Assembly: GCF_048128805.1 (NCBI RefSeq)
Contig: NC_136016.1
Span: forward strand, 17,692,176 to 17,756,175
Source of the DNA: Centroberyx gerrardi
Taxonomy: Eukaryota; Chordata; Actinopteri; Beryciformes; Berycidae
Direction: 5' to 3'
Length of the DNA stretch: 64,000 nucleotides
Below the pieces are notes generated by a model. It worked only from the letters and a program-made list of their open reading frames with translations. It made no database searches and was not told the DNA's origin. Position 1 is the stretch's first letter. Each line of letters opens with the position of its first letter. The position numbers were made by a program, and so were the translations under genes. Below are positions 12,223 through 25,350 of this stretch, piece after piece.

Positions 12223-13969
12223 GGCCAGACAGAGGTGGGAGGTTGTGGTGGTGGGGGGGGGGGGGGGGGGGGGTTCTCCTTTTCTCCTTCAGGGAGGATC
12301 AGTAAAAGGCTTTTATTATATCTGACTGACTGACAGAAATTCCTGTACAGGAGAATTACAGTAATGTGAGAGCAGTAGCACATGAGAGGACACATAAACT
12401 GTTATATGCACACACACACACACACACACACACACCACAGACTAACCCATTGCTCTCAGTGAGTTTAGACTTTATTGCCTGGACGGTGGTGGTTTCTACC
12501 ATCCTATTTTCTCTTCTTCACTTAATGATTCAGTGTGAACCCAGGAGGATATGACTTGTTTCTTGAACAGATTTCATTAGATATATCTATTTATATCCCA
12601 TTTCTAGCAATTCATCATTAAATTAAATAAGTTTAATATTTAGAAGATGCCAAGGTTGTCTTCTGTCTAAAGTTTTGTCTCACTCTTGTCTGAAAAGAAC
12701 AAATACTCTTCCCTTTACTCCCCCCAACAATCCAGCTATTTGTTGTCATGTAAAGTTGCTGAAAGCAGCTTGTCTTGATCCTAGAAGTGTGTAGTCGGCA
12801 GATCCCAAATTGGACGGTAATCAGATCAGTGTGAGGAGTTTGACAAATGACCAATGACAAGCACTGGACCCTGGAGGATGGGAGGGGTTGCCAGGGGTCA
12901 AGGCTGGGGGTCAGAGGTTGGCTTTTCAGAACCGCTCAATCGAAGGGCCATTAAATCCCATCTTTGTGTGATTTCTCAGTATGGCGCGGTTCCATTGGAT
13001 GCCTCCATCTCTGCACTATGCCCACTTCTGCATGTCCTGGGCATGTCCTCCAATGCTGAAGGAATGGCCCCAGTGCTCTCCAACAGGGACTAGCAGGGGG
13101 GGACTCGATGGATGCACATGCTTGTCCTTCAGAAGAAGCAGGGCAGGAATTTAGCTGTAAAGTGGTTTGAGGCAATCTACAATTTTAGAAAAAGTCAAAC
13201 AGAAAGCTGTGGATTCTGCTGGATTTATGAGCCTGTGCAACAATGAATACAGAACAGCGGCCCTCAATGGATGTAGTGCAGCAAAAACTTTATGCATTCA
13301 CATTAGACACTTTAGATAAAAGTCTCCACCAATGCCCCAAATGCAGGTGGCGATAAACTTAATGCTCTGTGCAGGTTCCACTTTTCCACAATTCAGTTGT
13401 AATGTGGTGAAGTGATAAAAAAAAATAAAGTTTTTCAATACCAGCTCTCAGAGTAAAACCTACAGACAAAATCTCTTCGAAATTCAACTGTTCTCTTATA
13501 ATTTCGTGAAAACGCCTGCATTGGAGCTGAGCCATTCTTAGCCCGATGAATGAGGAAGGCATTGTGATCCCATTGTGGAGAGGTTTTTTTTTATTTTTTT
13601 TATTCCTCATAGTGTGTTATCTCATGTGTAAAGTATGTCGTCTCTGGGGAGTCTTGTCTCTATCTTTGTTTTCCTACGCCTGCCGTCCAAATTTCCATCA
13701 CAAACATCTCACCCTGACTGACCCTCCGCTTTCTCCCTGTGAAGAGGCCCTGATTAGCCCGCATACATGTGCAGATAGGCCCAAAATTCTTAAGTCGGGG
13801 CTACGTATGAATGTGCATGTGCGTATGTGTGTGCACGCGCATTGCATACAGAGAGGAAGAGCGAGAGTGATTGCGTGCGCTCATGCGAATGTGTGCGTGC
13901 ATGAATGTGTCAGGAATTCAAGAGTATCCTCCATGCTCTAATTATTCAACAAGTTGCCTTTCCTCCTTT

Positions 13970-14005
<36 letters not shown>

Positions 14006-14326
14006 GCTTTCTCCCTCCTCTGCACTTCTCTGCAGCAGGACACAGTTCACTGCGGAAAGAAACTACCTCCATTGAAGAGTCACTCAGTCAGAAGACAGAC
14101 TCCGTTTTGTCTCTCCTCTTTTTTCTCCCCTCCATCAGCTTCCTCTGTTCAGCAGTCTTGGGGTCAGATGGAAAAAAAAGCCAAATAACCACTTGGAGCT
14201 GTGAGATAAATATTTATCGTCTCTGGTATGCTTTACAGAATCCCTAACATCCTCAAAATAGGAAAACAGGAGCTATTCATCACTCTGGTTAACAGTGACA
14301 CTTCCAAATCACTGGTTCAAAAGATA
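10590..14326. other. Gene-free intergenic stretch, microsatellite-rich
   Basis: No recognisable exon. It contains CA runs at about 10902-10946, 11443-11471 and 12411-12434, a (CT)n run at about 13975-14001, and the GT/poly-G tract listed separately. Confidence 0.6.
12189..12273. repeat. (GT)n array followed by a 21-base G homopolymer
   Basis: GT dinucleotides fill 12189-12221. After a short spacer an uninterrupted run of G occupies 12253-12273. Such a run is both assembly-error-prone and able to form G-quadruplex structure. Confidence 0.9.
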
Positions 14327-14998
14327 CACCACCAGTCAAAAGTCTGGACACATCTGATTGAATGCACTATGTTTTTCATTCTCTTATGCTTAAATGCTTG
14401 AAATTTGTTTCTTAGACAAATATAAATAGTGAAGTTGATGCCTATGTATGAATTTCTTTCCAAACCCTTTGCCTTTCCATCAAGGCAAAGGGTGGCTACT
14501 TTAAAGAATCTAAAAGATAGTTTTCATTTAATTCATTTTTCCCACATGGTTACTGTCATGGCAAAACTGTATTAAGTGTTTTGCAAATATAGAACTATTA
14601 TCTGAAATATCAGCATTCATATCTCCAACAACATAGATACAAGTTGAAGAATTGTCCTCAATAAATGAAGAAAAACAGAAGCTAGTCTATTGAGATATTC
14701 ATCCTTATTTTTATAAGACTCATAAGGTGTGTAAATGTTAATAATAGTAAACTTCTTATCATTATAATTAATCTCTATCCCAATAGCCCAGTCAACAAAC
14801 TTTGCAGAGGCAAACTTTGATTTGTTTCACACTTTTTTGATCACTGCATAATTCCATTTGTGTTATTCATGTCATGTCATGTCATACTTTTGATGTCTTT
14901 ACTATTAATCTACAATGTGAAAAATAGTATAAAAAATAAATAAATAAATAAATAAATAAATGGAAAAATGTGTGTGCCCAAACTTTTGACTGGTAGTG
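14327..14998. mobile_element. Non-autonomous Tc1-like element, copy 1
   Basis: Left terminus CACCACCAGTCAAAAGTCTG and right terminus, read inward, CACTACCAGTCAAAAGTTTG; both are flanked by TA. This is the classic fish Tc1-type terminal repeat. The roughly 670-bp interior has no transposase. It contains an 11-bp perfect hairpin (CCCTTTGCCTT / AAGGCAAAGGG, 14465-14492) and a short (AAAT)n run. A second, truncated copy in the opposite orientation lies in an IFT140 intron. Confidence 0.85.
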
Positions 14999-15739
14999 TA
15001 TACGATTGAGAAAAATTGACCACTAGCTGCTCATTATTGTGGTTCGATGTGTGAAAGTGCCCATATAAACACACATTCCACTGCAGTGTTGTTTATGTTG
15101 TTTAATGAAAGGAAAACCCAAAGAAAACAGCAGCAAAGCCAAGAAAACAGCCGTAGACTTCTCTGCCAGCATTCATCCCACCTGTTGCGTACATTCAAAT
15201 ACACCTGTTAGTATTTGAACATCCAACCTTGCACACCAGCATACCCCAAGGGATAGGTGATATGATATCCCTGTAGTGAGAGAGGTGTGTGTGTGTGTGT
15301 ATGTGTGTGTGTGTGTGCGGACAGAGAACTTAGGGGGGGATGGGAGACTTTACTCAGTGACGGAAAGGGGGAGACACCTAATTTTGGCGGTCCCCTCAAG
15401 GGTTTCCCCCAACAAAGGCTCCTCATTTGCAACAGATGTATACATTTTTAAAAGACAGGTTCCATTGATGAGCCGGAGGACACTGAAGTGCAGGTGCTGA
15501 GAGACCAAAGGGAGAGCAGCTCGTGTGCGATGGCATTTTACAAAATTAGATCAAAAAGGGGCCTGAGACTAACCGAGGTCACCGAGGAGTCTGAATGGAC
15601 TTGATGAAAGATGGTGTGGCATAAAAGACGCTCCAGATTCAGATTTGGTGTGCAATTATGGGCACAATAAGTCTCTATTCAGAGCTTTTTATTGTCATTT
15701 GGGGAGTGAAATGTGAAGATGCTTGGATCGTTGCTTAGG

Positions 15740-15957
15740 CTAATTAGTATCATCTTTTCAGTCACTTCTTAAAACTTATTTTTATAGACTTGCTTTTATG
15801 TGATGCCTTGGCCCTATTGTTTTTACCCTCATATTGTCTTACTTACCTTACCTTACCTTTTATCAGGTGGTGTTTGTTTTTATTTATTTATGATTATGCT
15901 GTTTCATTTTATTTGATTGTTAAGCACTTTATAAACTGCGCTATATAAATAAAGTTG
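15740..15957 (+). repeat. Retroposon 3' tail
   Basis: The segment ends TTAAGCACTTTATAAACTGC, GCTATATAAATAAAGTT, a tail typical of fish LINE/SINE retroposons that usually run into a simple repeat. Here it runs directly into a TAG array. A similar short tail (GGCTTTATAAATAAACTTGA) is seen at 24677-24696. Confidence 0.6.
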
Positions 15958-16255
15958 GTAATAGTAGTAGAAGTAGTAGTTGTAGTAGTAGTAGTACCAG
16001 TAATAGTGGTAGTGGTAGTAGTAGTAGTTTTAGTAGCAGTAGTAGTAATAGAAGTAGTAGTAGAAGCAATAATAGTAGTAGAGGTAGTAGTAGTAGTTGT
16101 AGTAGCAGTAGTAATAGTGTTAGTTGTAGTAATAGTAGCAGTAGTAATAATAGTAGTAGTAGAAGTAGTAGAAGTAGTAGTAGTAGTAGTAATAGTACTA
16201 ATAATAGTAGTAGAAGTAGTAGTAGTAGTTGTAGTAGCAGTAGTAGTAGTTTGTT
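15956..16255. repeat. Imperfect (TAG)n trinucleotide array, about 300 bp
   Basis: Repeated GTA/TAG units with scattered A, T and C substitutions. Its lack of stops in several frames yields poly-Val, poly-Leu and poly-Thr open frames that are artefacts. Confidence 0.95.
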
Positions 16256-16568
16256 TGGCAAATGGACACACTGGGAAAATGAAACATTGACTTCAGATAA
16301 TCATTTCCAACAGTTTATGGAGGTGAAGCTGAACACCATATTTGGTTACAACATTTACGACACTAAAAATGTCTAACTTTATCTGTTGAAATCTAATACA
16401 TTGAAGAAATCTTGAGTCTAATTCCGACCACTGGCAAGATTTAAAGTCTCCACAGTAACAGCTGAGATGCAGCACCTGTTTAGCTGTATATTATTTCCAA
16501 TAGATATGATGTGAAATCTGATAAGTTAAAATGTAATCTTATCAGTCTCATTATTCTGCTGAGTGAGC

Positions 16569-16617
16569 GGGAGGGGGGATGGGGGGGAAGGGGGGGTGGG
16601 GGGGGGTCGGGGGGGAT
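16569..16617 (+). repeat. G-rich tract with strong G-quadruplex potential
   Basis: At least six runs of three or more G separated by one to three bases (for example GATGGGGGGGAAGGGGGGG). This satisfies the usual G4 pattern several times over. Confidence 0.85.
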
Positions 16618-16619
16618 GT

Positions 16620-19511
16620 AATACTTGAACAATCAGGGGACACTGGGTCTGAGGATGAACAGGGAGGGTTTTGTGCATGGGGAGGTAGCCAAGGGGGTCA
16701 TAGTATTGGCATGTGTCTATTGTCTGACCAGGCCATTGTATGGGGGGTTTAAAGTTTAAAGTCTGCATGTGTGTGTGTGTGCGTGTGTGTGTGTGTGTGT
16801 GTGTGCATGTGTGTGCATGTGTGTGTGTGTAGGCAGGCTAATTATATTCTACACAGCCAGGAGTCAACAGCATCATGCAGTGAGGAGGAGGGGCAGAGCC
16901 TGTGTGCAGTCAGGCACCACAAGAAAAGATTGACCATGCATGCTTTTTTTTTTTTTTTGAGTTTCTAAATGTGAGGTTTTGATGTGTGTCTATTTAAATT
17001 TGAGTGGATGTATGAATGTGTAATTTAAAAAAAAAAAAATGAGACAAGCAAAAGAGATGGTCTGTGTATAAGTTATACTCTCGTTTTATCCACGTCTTTC
17101 TTTTGGGATACTTTCTTCAGTTTGCAGTAGTATGTTAAATTAGATCAATATGTGACGTCTCATGGTGTAATGGCAAATTACATAAGCAATTTCCAAGACT
17201 ATAGAAAAAACAAGGAGAAACACATTCATTACAGTTAATTACATTACAAGTGGTTGATGTTGCAGTGTGCCATATTCAGAATCAGAATGACTTTAATCAT
17301 CAGGTATATTCACAAGGAATTTGTCCTGTCCTGCATATGAATGATTGGAGAATGATTTGGACAACTGGCAAAGATTTGAACATTGAGTAGATATCCACTG
17401 TCTCAATAAAATCAAGATCATTTCATTTAAAAGCTCACTGGTCAACAGCATCATTTTGAGAACCACAAGTATAGGAATGTAGGGTCCATCCTGACCGCCA
17501 AAATTATACATCTGCCTTGACCGCCAAAATAGCTCTTTTGTATTCACATCCATTGTATCCAAATAAGGGTATTCAAATGTGGATGTGGTGAGGACCGACA
17601 ACATCTGTCTTTTCTATGGACATATGTAAAACACTATACCTATTGTCAATTTTGGAGGGATCCTGCTTCTTCTTAAGTTTCCCTCCAAATTGATTCAGCC
17701 AATTAGAGGCAGTTTGGGGGGCAGGGGAGCGACAGACAAGACAGACAGGGGAGCACCTCTGTCTGACCCCCAGCTGGGCTCCAACAACACTGGCTATCAA
17801 CCCCCCCAGGCCCGAGGCGTTACTATAGGACCACTGGAATACTAATGACAATACTCTCATGTGTGATTACTAATAGTTGCATTGGGAGATGCTGTGTTAA
17901 TTGCAGCTAATGAACTAAACTAAACTTCAAGTGAAAGGAGCAGGAGATGCCATCTTCTAAAAGACAAAAGTGTTTTTCCCTCCAAAAAAAAAAAAAAAAA
18001 AAAAGCACCACCAGCACTTCCACACACCACACCATGCACAGACCCCATTCTGCAAAATAAATGCCAGGCAATCATGACAAGCTCACCAAGGAACTACCAC
18101 GCTCTAATGGGGAAGTGCACCATTTATAAAGGAACACATGCTTGTTTCAATCTGGCTGTAATCAAAAGCCGCGGAGCCGACTGTAGCTCTTTTTATTCTA
18201 TATTTACCCTGAAACCTCATGTACCGCAGGAAACTTCCTGTGCATTCTGTGGTGGCTGCACTGTGTTTCCATTCGCCTTTTCATCCCTTCCCTGTCTCTC
18301 TTGCTGGCAACCGAGCACTGATTGTCAAAAGTAAAATCCTCCGACTTAGCAGTGACAACTCTGTGTGAAGAACCACTTAAAAAGAGTCCGGCCTGTTTAC
18401 CCTTCAGCTAAAGCGTTCCCTTATGTGCTTTTGGACACTGAGGAATGTAAGAATCAACGCAAAGCACGTCAAGGTTGGCTGCACTATTGACGCTGCCTCT
18501 GTTTAAAGCCAATTTCAGTTCAATGACACTGTCGTTATCTGCTTACACTGAGATAAGCGATTGATACCATCCTTTTGTCAATCTAGGGATACAATAATTA
18601 GCATTCTGTCCTTTAAGGGTTATCAATATTCATCACAAGTAGGAAAGAGAGTATCAATTTAGAAAAGTTGCGAGATACCTAAACTGTGGATCTTTACTGG
18701 ATCCTCCCATGAAAAAAAAGTGATCCTCAGATTTCTCTCCTCTGCATCTCAGGCTATTTTTCATTTAAAAGTTAAATGAAAACAGGCATTAAATGATATG
18801 TTGGGCAGTTTGCTGTCAGCTGAATGGACAGAGGGGGGATGACCAACACTCAGAATATGCAAATTCCCCTAGAACAGACAGTTAGTAGGCAGAGAGAGGC
18901 TGCAGTGTGAGATACTGGCATTTTGAGCTCTCTGCCCACTGACAATAAAGAAGATTTAGGCTTTTTTGATATTCCTCAATAGGTAAAGATAACTCTGTTT
19001 TGCCAAATGTCAAAATTGTTATGCATGTCTTTTTAACCCAAAGTATAATGCACAAACGATTGATTCCAAGTGAGTATACATATTGTTGAAAAAAGGATAA
19101 TAAAAAAAGAGACAAAGACAAACCTAAATTGCAGGCACTATAATTAGAGAAATCAATGTCCCCAGTTTGGGTGCACAAGATACTGAGGGCCATTTGAGAC
19201 ACCTGCAGCCTCTTCCCTCCATTTCTCTAATGAAAAGTCCCCAGGGCACCCAGCTGTGACCTCTGACCCCAGACACAGTAATTAGGTTATATCTGGAGCT
19301 GGTGAATGCAAAAGAAAAAGTGGATTGTCTAAGTGTTATGGAGAGCTATGAAGGCAATTTAGAAGTTTATTTATAGAGTGCTTTTAACAAACATGCCTGT
19401 CATAAAATGTTTACAGGAAACAAGGGACACAAAAACAGATAAAAGCGAGGATAAAACATGGGATAAAACAAGTATAACACAGACTCTAAGAATAGGACAA
19501 AACGTGTGTGC

Positions 19512-19550
<39 letters not shown>

Positions 19551-21700
19551 CGAGAGAGAGAGAGAGAGTTGCTGCAAATGTGTAAAAAATTGTTGCTGAA
19601 ATTTAAATTGAGACTTAATCCCAGCTGCTAATAAATCTCTGGAGATTTGTGTGATTCCTACTAAATCATGAGATTATTCATCCGATCCGTTTGAATATAA
19701 CAACGCATGTCAGGGTTTCTCAGCTACATATCTTCTTTAAAAGTTAGGCCAGATCCCTACGGAGATGATGAAAGACCACGAGGGCCATGAGAGAGTATTG
19801 TGACAGTGGAGCTAAGTGATCTATTACAAGTTTAGAAAAGCATTAGAGAGCATTCTCAGGGTGTCTCTGCGCGTTTCCAGCTGCGTTTGCTATCAACCCT
19901 GTCTGACTCTGTTTATCTGGTATAGGGCCCTCTTGCATTCAACAGTTTCCCACTGGGCTTTACACTAACACACACACACACACACACACATAGACTACAC
20001 ACACTGAGATGAGAGACACAGAGAGAAATTCACTCATACAAACAAACACACACACACAAACACGGTCCTGAGAAAGTGCAATGAGAGAGCAGGTGTCGGT
20101 TTTCACATTGGGCTCTCATAGGGGTTCAGAGGGTAAATAACAGCGTTGGCTTTTCCGGCTCGTGGCGTTGGTTCTTCTCACAGGCCTCACGCAGCCTCTG
20201 GCCGCCATTCGACTCTGAGAACAGACCAGGAGCCGCTCACCTGGACGGAGAGATGGGAAAACGCCGACTGCACTGGTCTCACTGACTCATCACAACACCA
20301 AACTCCAGCGGGGTATGGGAAGGGTTCAGGTAGAGTCTGTCCAGCTGTATACACAATATGTCACTATATGTGACATCCTCAGCCAGCAGATCTAAATCTT
20401 TGACTGTTTTCCAGAAGAGGTATTGTGCTTTCAACTCGTTACAAAATATGTGCAATTGTATTTTTACAAAAGTGTGAAAGATTGGGTGCACATTCATCAC
20501 GCAGCCAGTGAAGCTTTATGAATCTACTAAACAGCTAAACTGTAATTACAGTGACATAACAGTATAGTGAAAATAGTAAAGTGATAATAGCCACCACAGC
20601 CTGCTGTGCCTGTTGATGTTTCAGTACAAGACCTTTAATACTTCAAGAGATATCTCATGCCATGAGAAATGTTTTGATAAAGGTCTTGAACTGAAAGTCG
20701 ATAGGCAACACAGCAGAGGTGAATTTTCTGCAGGAATCTTCATTGATTTTCTATTTTAACACCATAAGTGTCATATTTAACTCCCCTCATCATTCAGGAT
20801 ATAAAGATTTTTCTCATCCTTAACCCTTAAATAATCTCCACAGTTGCATATTATGTGACACTGACAGCTCAGCCATTGTCTGTGTTTCCAATTGCTAATC
20901 TCAGACTAACCAACCAAATTATAAGACACAGCACAATCCTCTAAAAAGAAAGACATAATGTCTGCCATCCTGAACGTAGTCGGATTATCAGGGCATCCTG
21001 ACAAGCTCTCAGATCTCTTTACCAGCGGATAGATGTCAGCGTGCAGGAAAACAAACAGCAGCAACGTCAGATCAACTGGATTAGCACTGAGGTGCCATGG
21101 GAAGCTGCTGGAAAGTCTGGGAACGGGGACAGTTCACCTCAGCGGTCCATCCCCTCGTCTTTTAGCTGGGACAGTCAAGTTAGAGAGTACTGCTACATGA
21201 AACCTGTCTAAAGAACTCAAGGCAGTCAGCCATGGTGGTCACAGGGCTTGTGCTGCATTTCAGAGATCTCAGAAAGTAGGAAATTCGTATTTGCAAGTTG
21301 GAATTCCAACTAGGAAACTTGGGCAAGATTTCTCAACCCCGAGTTTTCTGAAATGCAGGTATCTGTCATCATGTCAACATGCCGGCAAACACTGTTAAAC
21401 ACTACACAGCATTACTTTTAACATGTTCATAATCCTCAAAATACACTTGAGTTTGATTTTCAGCATTGCATGACCTCAAATCTAGCAAAATACCTGTGTG
21501 GTAAATAGTGAAACATCTACATTTTAAATGTAAAGTTGCACTTACAGTTGCAACATGGAAAACATTCTCACCTTTGGATTCCTCGCCTGGTTCAGTTCCT
21601 TAACACTCGTCAATAAAAACAAGATAACAAAAATCACCAATATTTCAAGCAAAAATCTGCAGAATCAAATGCCGGGACATTACATCACTGTTCAAATCAC
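16620..21700. other. Gene-free intergenic stretch
   Basis: No exon recognised. It holds a (GT)n run at about 16769-16830, poly-A at 17982-18004, and GT and GA arrays at 19506-19568. A fragment at about 17278-17330 (AGAATCAGAATGACTTTAAT) resembles a fish LINE 3' end. A nested inverted repeat lies at 20601-20716. Confidence 0.55.
20601..20716. repeat. Imperfect long inverted repeat
   Basis: CTGCTGTG..TTTCAGTACAAGACCTTTA on the left pairs with TAAAGGTCTTGAACTGAAAG..CACAGCAG on the right, about 40 bp per arm. A second small palindrome, TCTCATG-C-CATGAGA, sits at the centre (20653-20667). It is non-coding and possibly a fold-back element. Confidence 0.7.
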
Positions 21701-21702
21701 GT

Positions 21703-22052
21703 GCAATACACAAGGCAAACCGGATCATAGTAGACACTACTCATCCACTCAACAGCCAATATGAACTACTCCCATCAGGACGCAGGTTTCGGACCCCACT
21801 TCACAGGACAACAAGCACAAATAAAACATTCATCCCCACATCCATAGGACTAATCAACAACGGTCTGATCACTGTTCCCAATTGCTCCCCATTTCCAATC
21901 ATGTATGTTTTGTGTCCTGTTATGACATTAATGTGATGTCCTGTTTGTCTAGTGATGATGTTTCTTGTCTTTTTTTGTTTGTCGTTTGCCACTGATGATT
22001 GTACAGAACAAATTTCCTAACGGACAAATAAAGATTTATTCATTCATTCATA
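21703..22052 (+). mobile_element. 3' end of a non-LTR retrotransposon (LINE)
   Basis: The frame starting at 21703 reads NSQYELLPSGRRFRTPLHRT and then NKTFIPTSIGLINNG before a stop at 21934-21936. This is a typical C-terminus of a fish LINE ORF2 downstream of the reverse transcriptase. It is followed by a 3'UTR ending ACAAATAAAGATTTATTC and an (ATTC)n tail. Only the 3' end is present, as expected for 5'-truncated insertion. Confidence 0.75.
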
Positions 22053-25040
22053 TTCTGCATGCAACTAGCTTGTATCTTTGACATAACAAGCTGTTGCGTG
22101 TGGAACAGGATTTTATGTTCGGCAAAGATAATCTGTGTCTTCCCTGGTTTTTCCAAGCTGGACCACTGGAACGCACTGAAGTTGTAATAACGAGCTACCA
22201 GCTGGGAATTTTTGACTTCTGACTTTGCATGGAACGCAGCATTAATCTCTAGACTCTTTCAAACATGCGATATGGAACATTGTCAAATTAACCCTTCCAG
22301 CAAGGGTAGACTTTCCTGAATTTTGACTGAAGCTCTTATTCACACATGACCCATTAAAAGGAAACGTTTGTTAACATTTATGGAAAAGAATGCATGTTTG
22401 AAAGGAGCTTCTGCCTATCTGCCTGGGAAAGAGAGAGAGAGAGAGAGCGAGAGAGAGCAACAGAGAGAGAGAGAGCGAGAGAGAGAAAGAGAAAGAATGT
22501 CATACAGTGTCAATGTACCATAAATGTCAGTAACACTACACTGTCAGTACATCCTCTCCATGTTTGTAACACACATACACAGGAATACAGTATACCAGGT
22601 AAATACACACAGCACTAACACACACATGCAAACTCTCGTACACACACAGCAGCAGTGTTTGAAGACGCTGCGTTCGCGGGCCGGTGAGAACGCAGGAGAC
22701 ACGGAGAGCTAAACTCTACAACAGTGGGAATCTGGTTCACTGGTTAAAGTGTGAGGACGACCAAACAGCATTTCATTAGAGTCAAAGATGGCATTGTTCT
22801 AGGTGCAGAACGGAACCGGCTTTGGCTGCTGGTTCACACACTCAGGCTGACCTTGATTAGTGACTGTGCTGCTCTGTGCACTGAAATGATCCTTTTATGT
22901 TTCTGCAAAATATGTGCTCAGTCGTGCACACGGGTCCTGTGACTCTAATTGGTACAAAACTGATCAGGTGCTGCTAACGAGTCTATAGTATGGCAACTGA
23001 AATTTTCATTGGAACTTTGATTCACTGATTAAATGTTTTCATCACGACAAAAATCAGAGTTAGCAAAAAAAATTTAATGAAACAACATTTATCACACTTT
23101 TATCGAAGTTCATTGAATGCGTTACTTCATTCATTCATTTCAAATAAGAGAATCTGTCAGCGCTACATCAGTCTGCTGCAGATGCATTGCACTGTGATGA
23201 TGTTACATGCATTGGATTCACTTATGCATTGATAATAATGCATGTGCAAACTCAAACAAATGCCAACCATGTATTTTTCTAGCTCTCCATGACTTTTTTT
23301 GTGCTGAAAACATTTTGTCAGTGAATGAGAGTTGCAATGAAAGTCCTAACCTGCATCTCATCAGTTTCATCTTAATGAATGATCCTTGCGTACAACTCAG
23401 CACACAGTTTGTAGCAACACAAAGCGTTACAGATTAAATGTGCTCCTGTCCAGATGAAACTGTAGTTCAGGTCACAAAAAGCGTGCGCTTTATTGTTTTA
23501 AAGGACAAGTGTGTGAATGCACACACACTGATGAGTTTGACAAAGTACGTGCATCTGCGTGTACATGTATGTGTGTGAATGCATTGTGCACACGTGGATG
23601 CTAAGTCATACTGGTGATGCCCATAACTAAGTTTAGACAATAATGTATTCATTTTTCTTTGACTCGGTCACCCCCCGCCTCGCTCTCCTTTAAACTCTGC
23701 TGCTTTGAAATGCTCCTGGGAGAACAAAGCTCCGTCCTGCTGGAGACAATAAAGCAGCTGGATTTCTGCACATGTGCCTTTGTGTCGGTCTGAGGCCTTG
23801 TCATAACTCGATCGGCGGGCCTTGCCTGGTCTTTCATCACATACACACACGCACACACACACACACATGTGCAAACACGCACAGGCACACGTACACACTC
23901 GCTCACACACACGTACACTGAAAGTCACTGTTACGGCTCGGGGAGATGGATGGCAGCGTCAGCACAAAAGAATATTTGATTTGGTTCTAAATACCGCAAC
24001 ATGAAAGAGAAGCCCAGCAGGGTAAAGGGCAACCAGTGGGGGCAAAACCTTCATCATCATCATCATACATGTTGCTTCTGAATATGGAAAAAGGGGTGAG
24101 CATCATGTCTGTGTAGATTCATTTCAGTTTAGCATCTTTGATATGAGGATCAGTACTTTATATGTTGCCTTCAAATGACCTGGCCATTTTTTCCAGGATC
24201 TGATCCTATTGGGGGAAAATGCATTCTATCAAGAAACATGTCTTCCTGTCAGAAAATGTGAAATGTTGCAGATAGAAACAGATTTAAAAAGGCTACTAAT
24301 CAAAGCAATGAAAATCTTGAAATTAAAATATCACGAGACTCTGATTGTCTTATGTTTTTTTGTACTTTGACACTAGAAATGCCAGTGGATTTAGGGATCT
24401 AAAAGAAAGTCCACAAGGTATCACTTGACAACTATTAATGTAATTTCTAGGTAAACTGCCCATAGGCATAAATGTGAGCATGAGTGTGTTTAATATAGCA
24501 TGCTATACAATATAAGGTATGCTGTAGTATATGCATATGTATATGATGTAGTATATGATGTATGATGATAATGAGTAATATATGATGTATATGTAGTATG
24601 TATATGATGCAGTATAGTATATAGTAATGTAGTATGGTATTTATATGTTAAGCCCTTTGAGACATGCTTGTGATAAAGGCTTTATAAATAAACTTGACTT
24701 GACTATTTCCTTGTGTGATACAGAAAGTGGGTTTAGAAAAACTCATGGAGAGACATTTTTAAATTTCAATTCAATACTTAAATTCAAAACAGCCTCAATT
24801 GTCTACAGTTTGGCTTTTCTAGTGTTAATTCTGTCCACTAAATGTAAAGTTCAGTCCAGTAAATGTGTTTCTTTATGAAAAGTGTAGGCTGTAATACTTT
24901 CTGTAAACTCACTCAACATTTGAGTAGTTAATTAGTATTTGCTATGCAGGCATGCCTAACACAATGGTGAACTGCCTATTTCTAACACCGTTTATCCTTG
25001 CATACTGTTAGACCATTCAATAGGTCAGACTTCCCTCCCC
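22053..25040. other. Gene-free intergenic stretch upstream of METRN
   Basis: No exon recognised. It contains GA repeats at 22429-22496, CA repeats near 23840-23870, a degenerate ATATGATGTAGT minisatellite at about 24520-24640 and a short retroposon tail ending near 24702. Confidence 0.55.
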
Positions 25041-25350
25041 CTCTGTCGTGTGAGTGGTTTAAAGTTTCGCCTCTCGGCCTGTGATTGGTCGACGAAGTTT
25101 TTCTAAGGGGGAATAACTCCGGAGCTCTCCGTCCTTTCCGCACATCAGTCTGGATGTTTGCAGGGAGAAAAGTGAGTTTAGCAGTATTCTCTTATCTAGT
25201 CCGTTAGGGTAAGAGGATACCAAACTATGGAGGTTATTAAAGATAGAATAGCATTTGTTTTATAGAGGACTTTCACTTGCAGAGCGTTAGGAGACCGCAT
25301 CTTTGGAATACATTATTCTCCCACGTTTTTTGCTTCATCCACTATCGAAA
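25041..25350 (+). promoter_or_regulatory. METRN promoter and 5'UTR
   Basis: Upstream of the METRN start, an inverted CCAAT box (ATTGG, 25084-25088) lies in a locally GC-richer stretch. The next 260 bp read as leader sequence without an obvious TATA box. The transcription start is inferred, not seen. The start ATG at 25351 has A at -3. Confidence 0.4.

Noticed and set aside
15909..16290. Open frames of poly-Thr, poly-Leu and poly-Val, 106-120 codons
   Set aside because: They are readings of the (TAG)n array.
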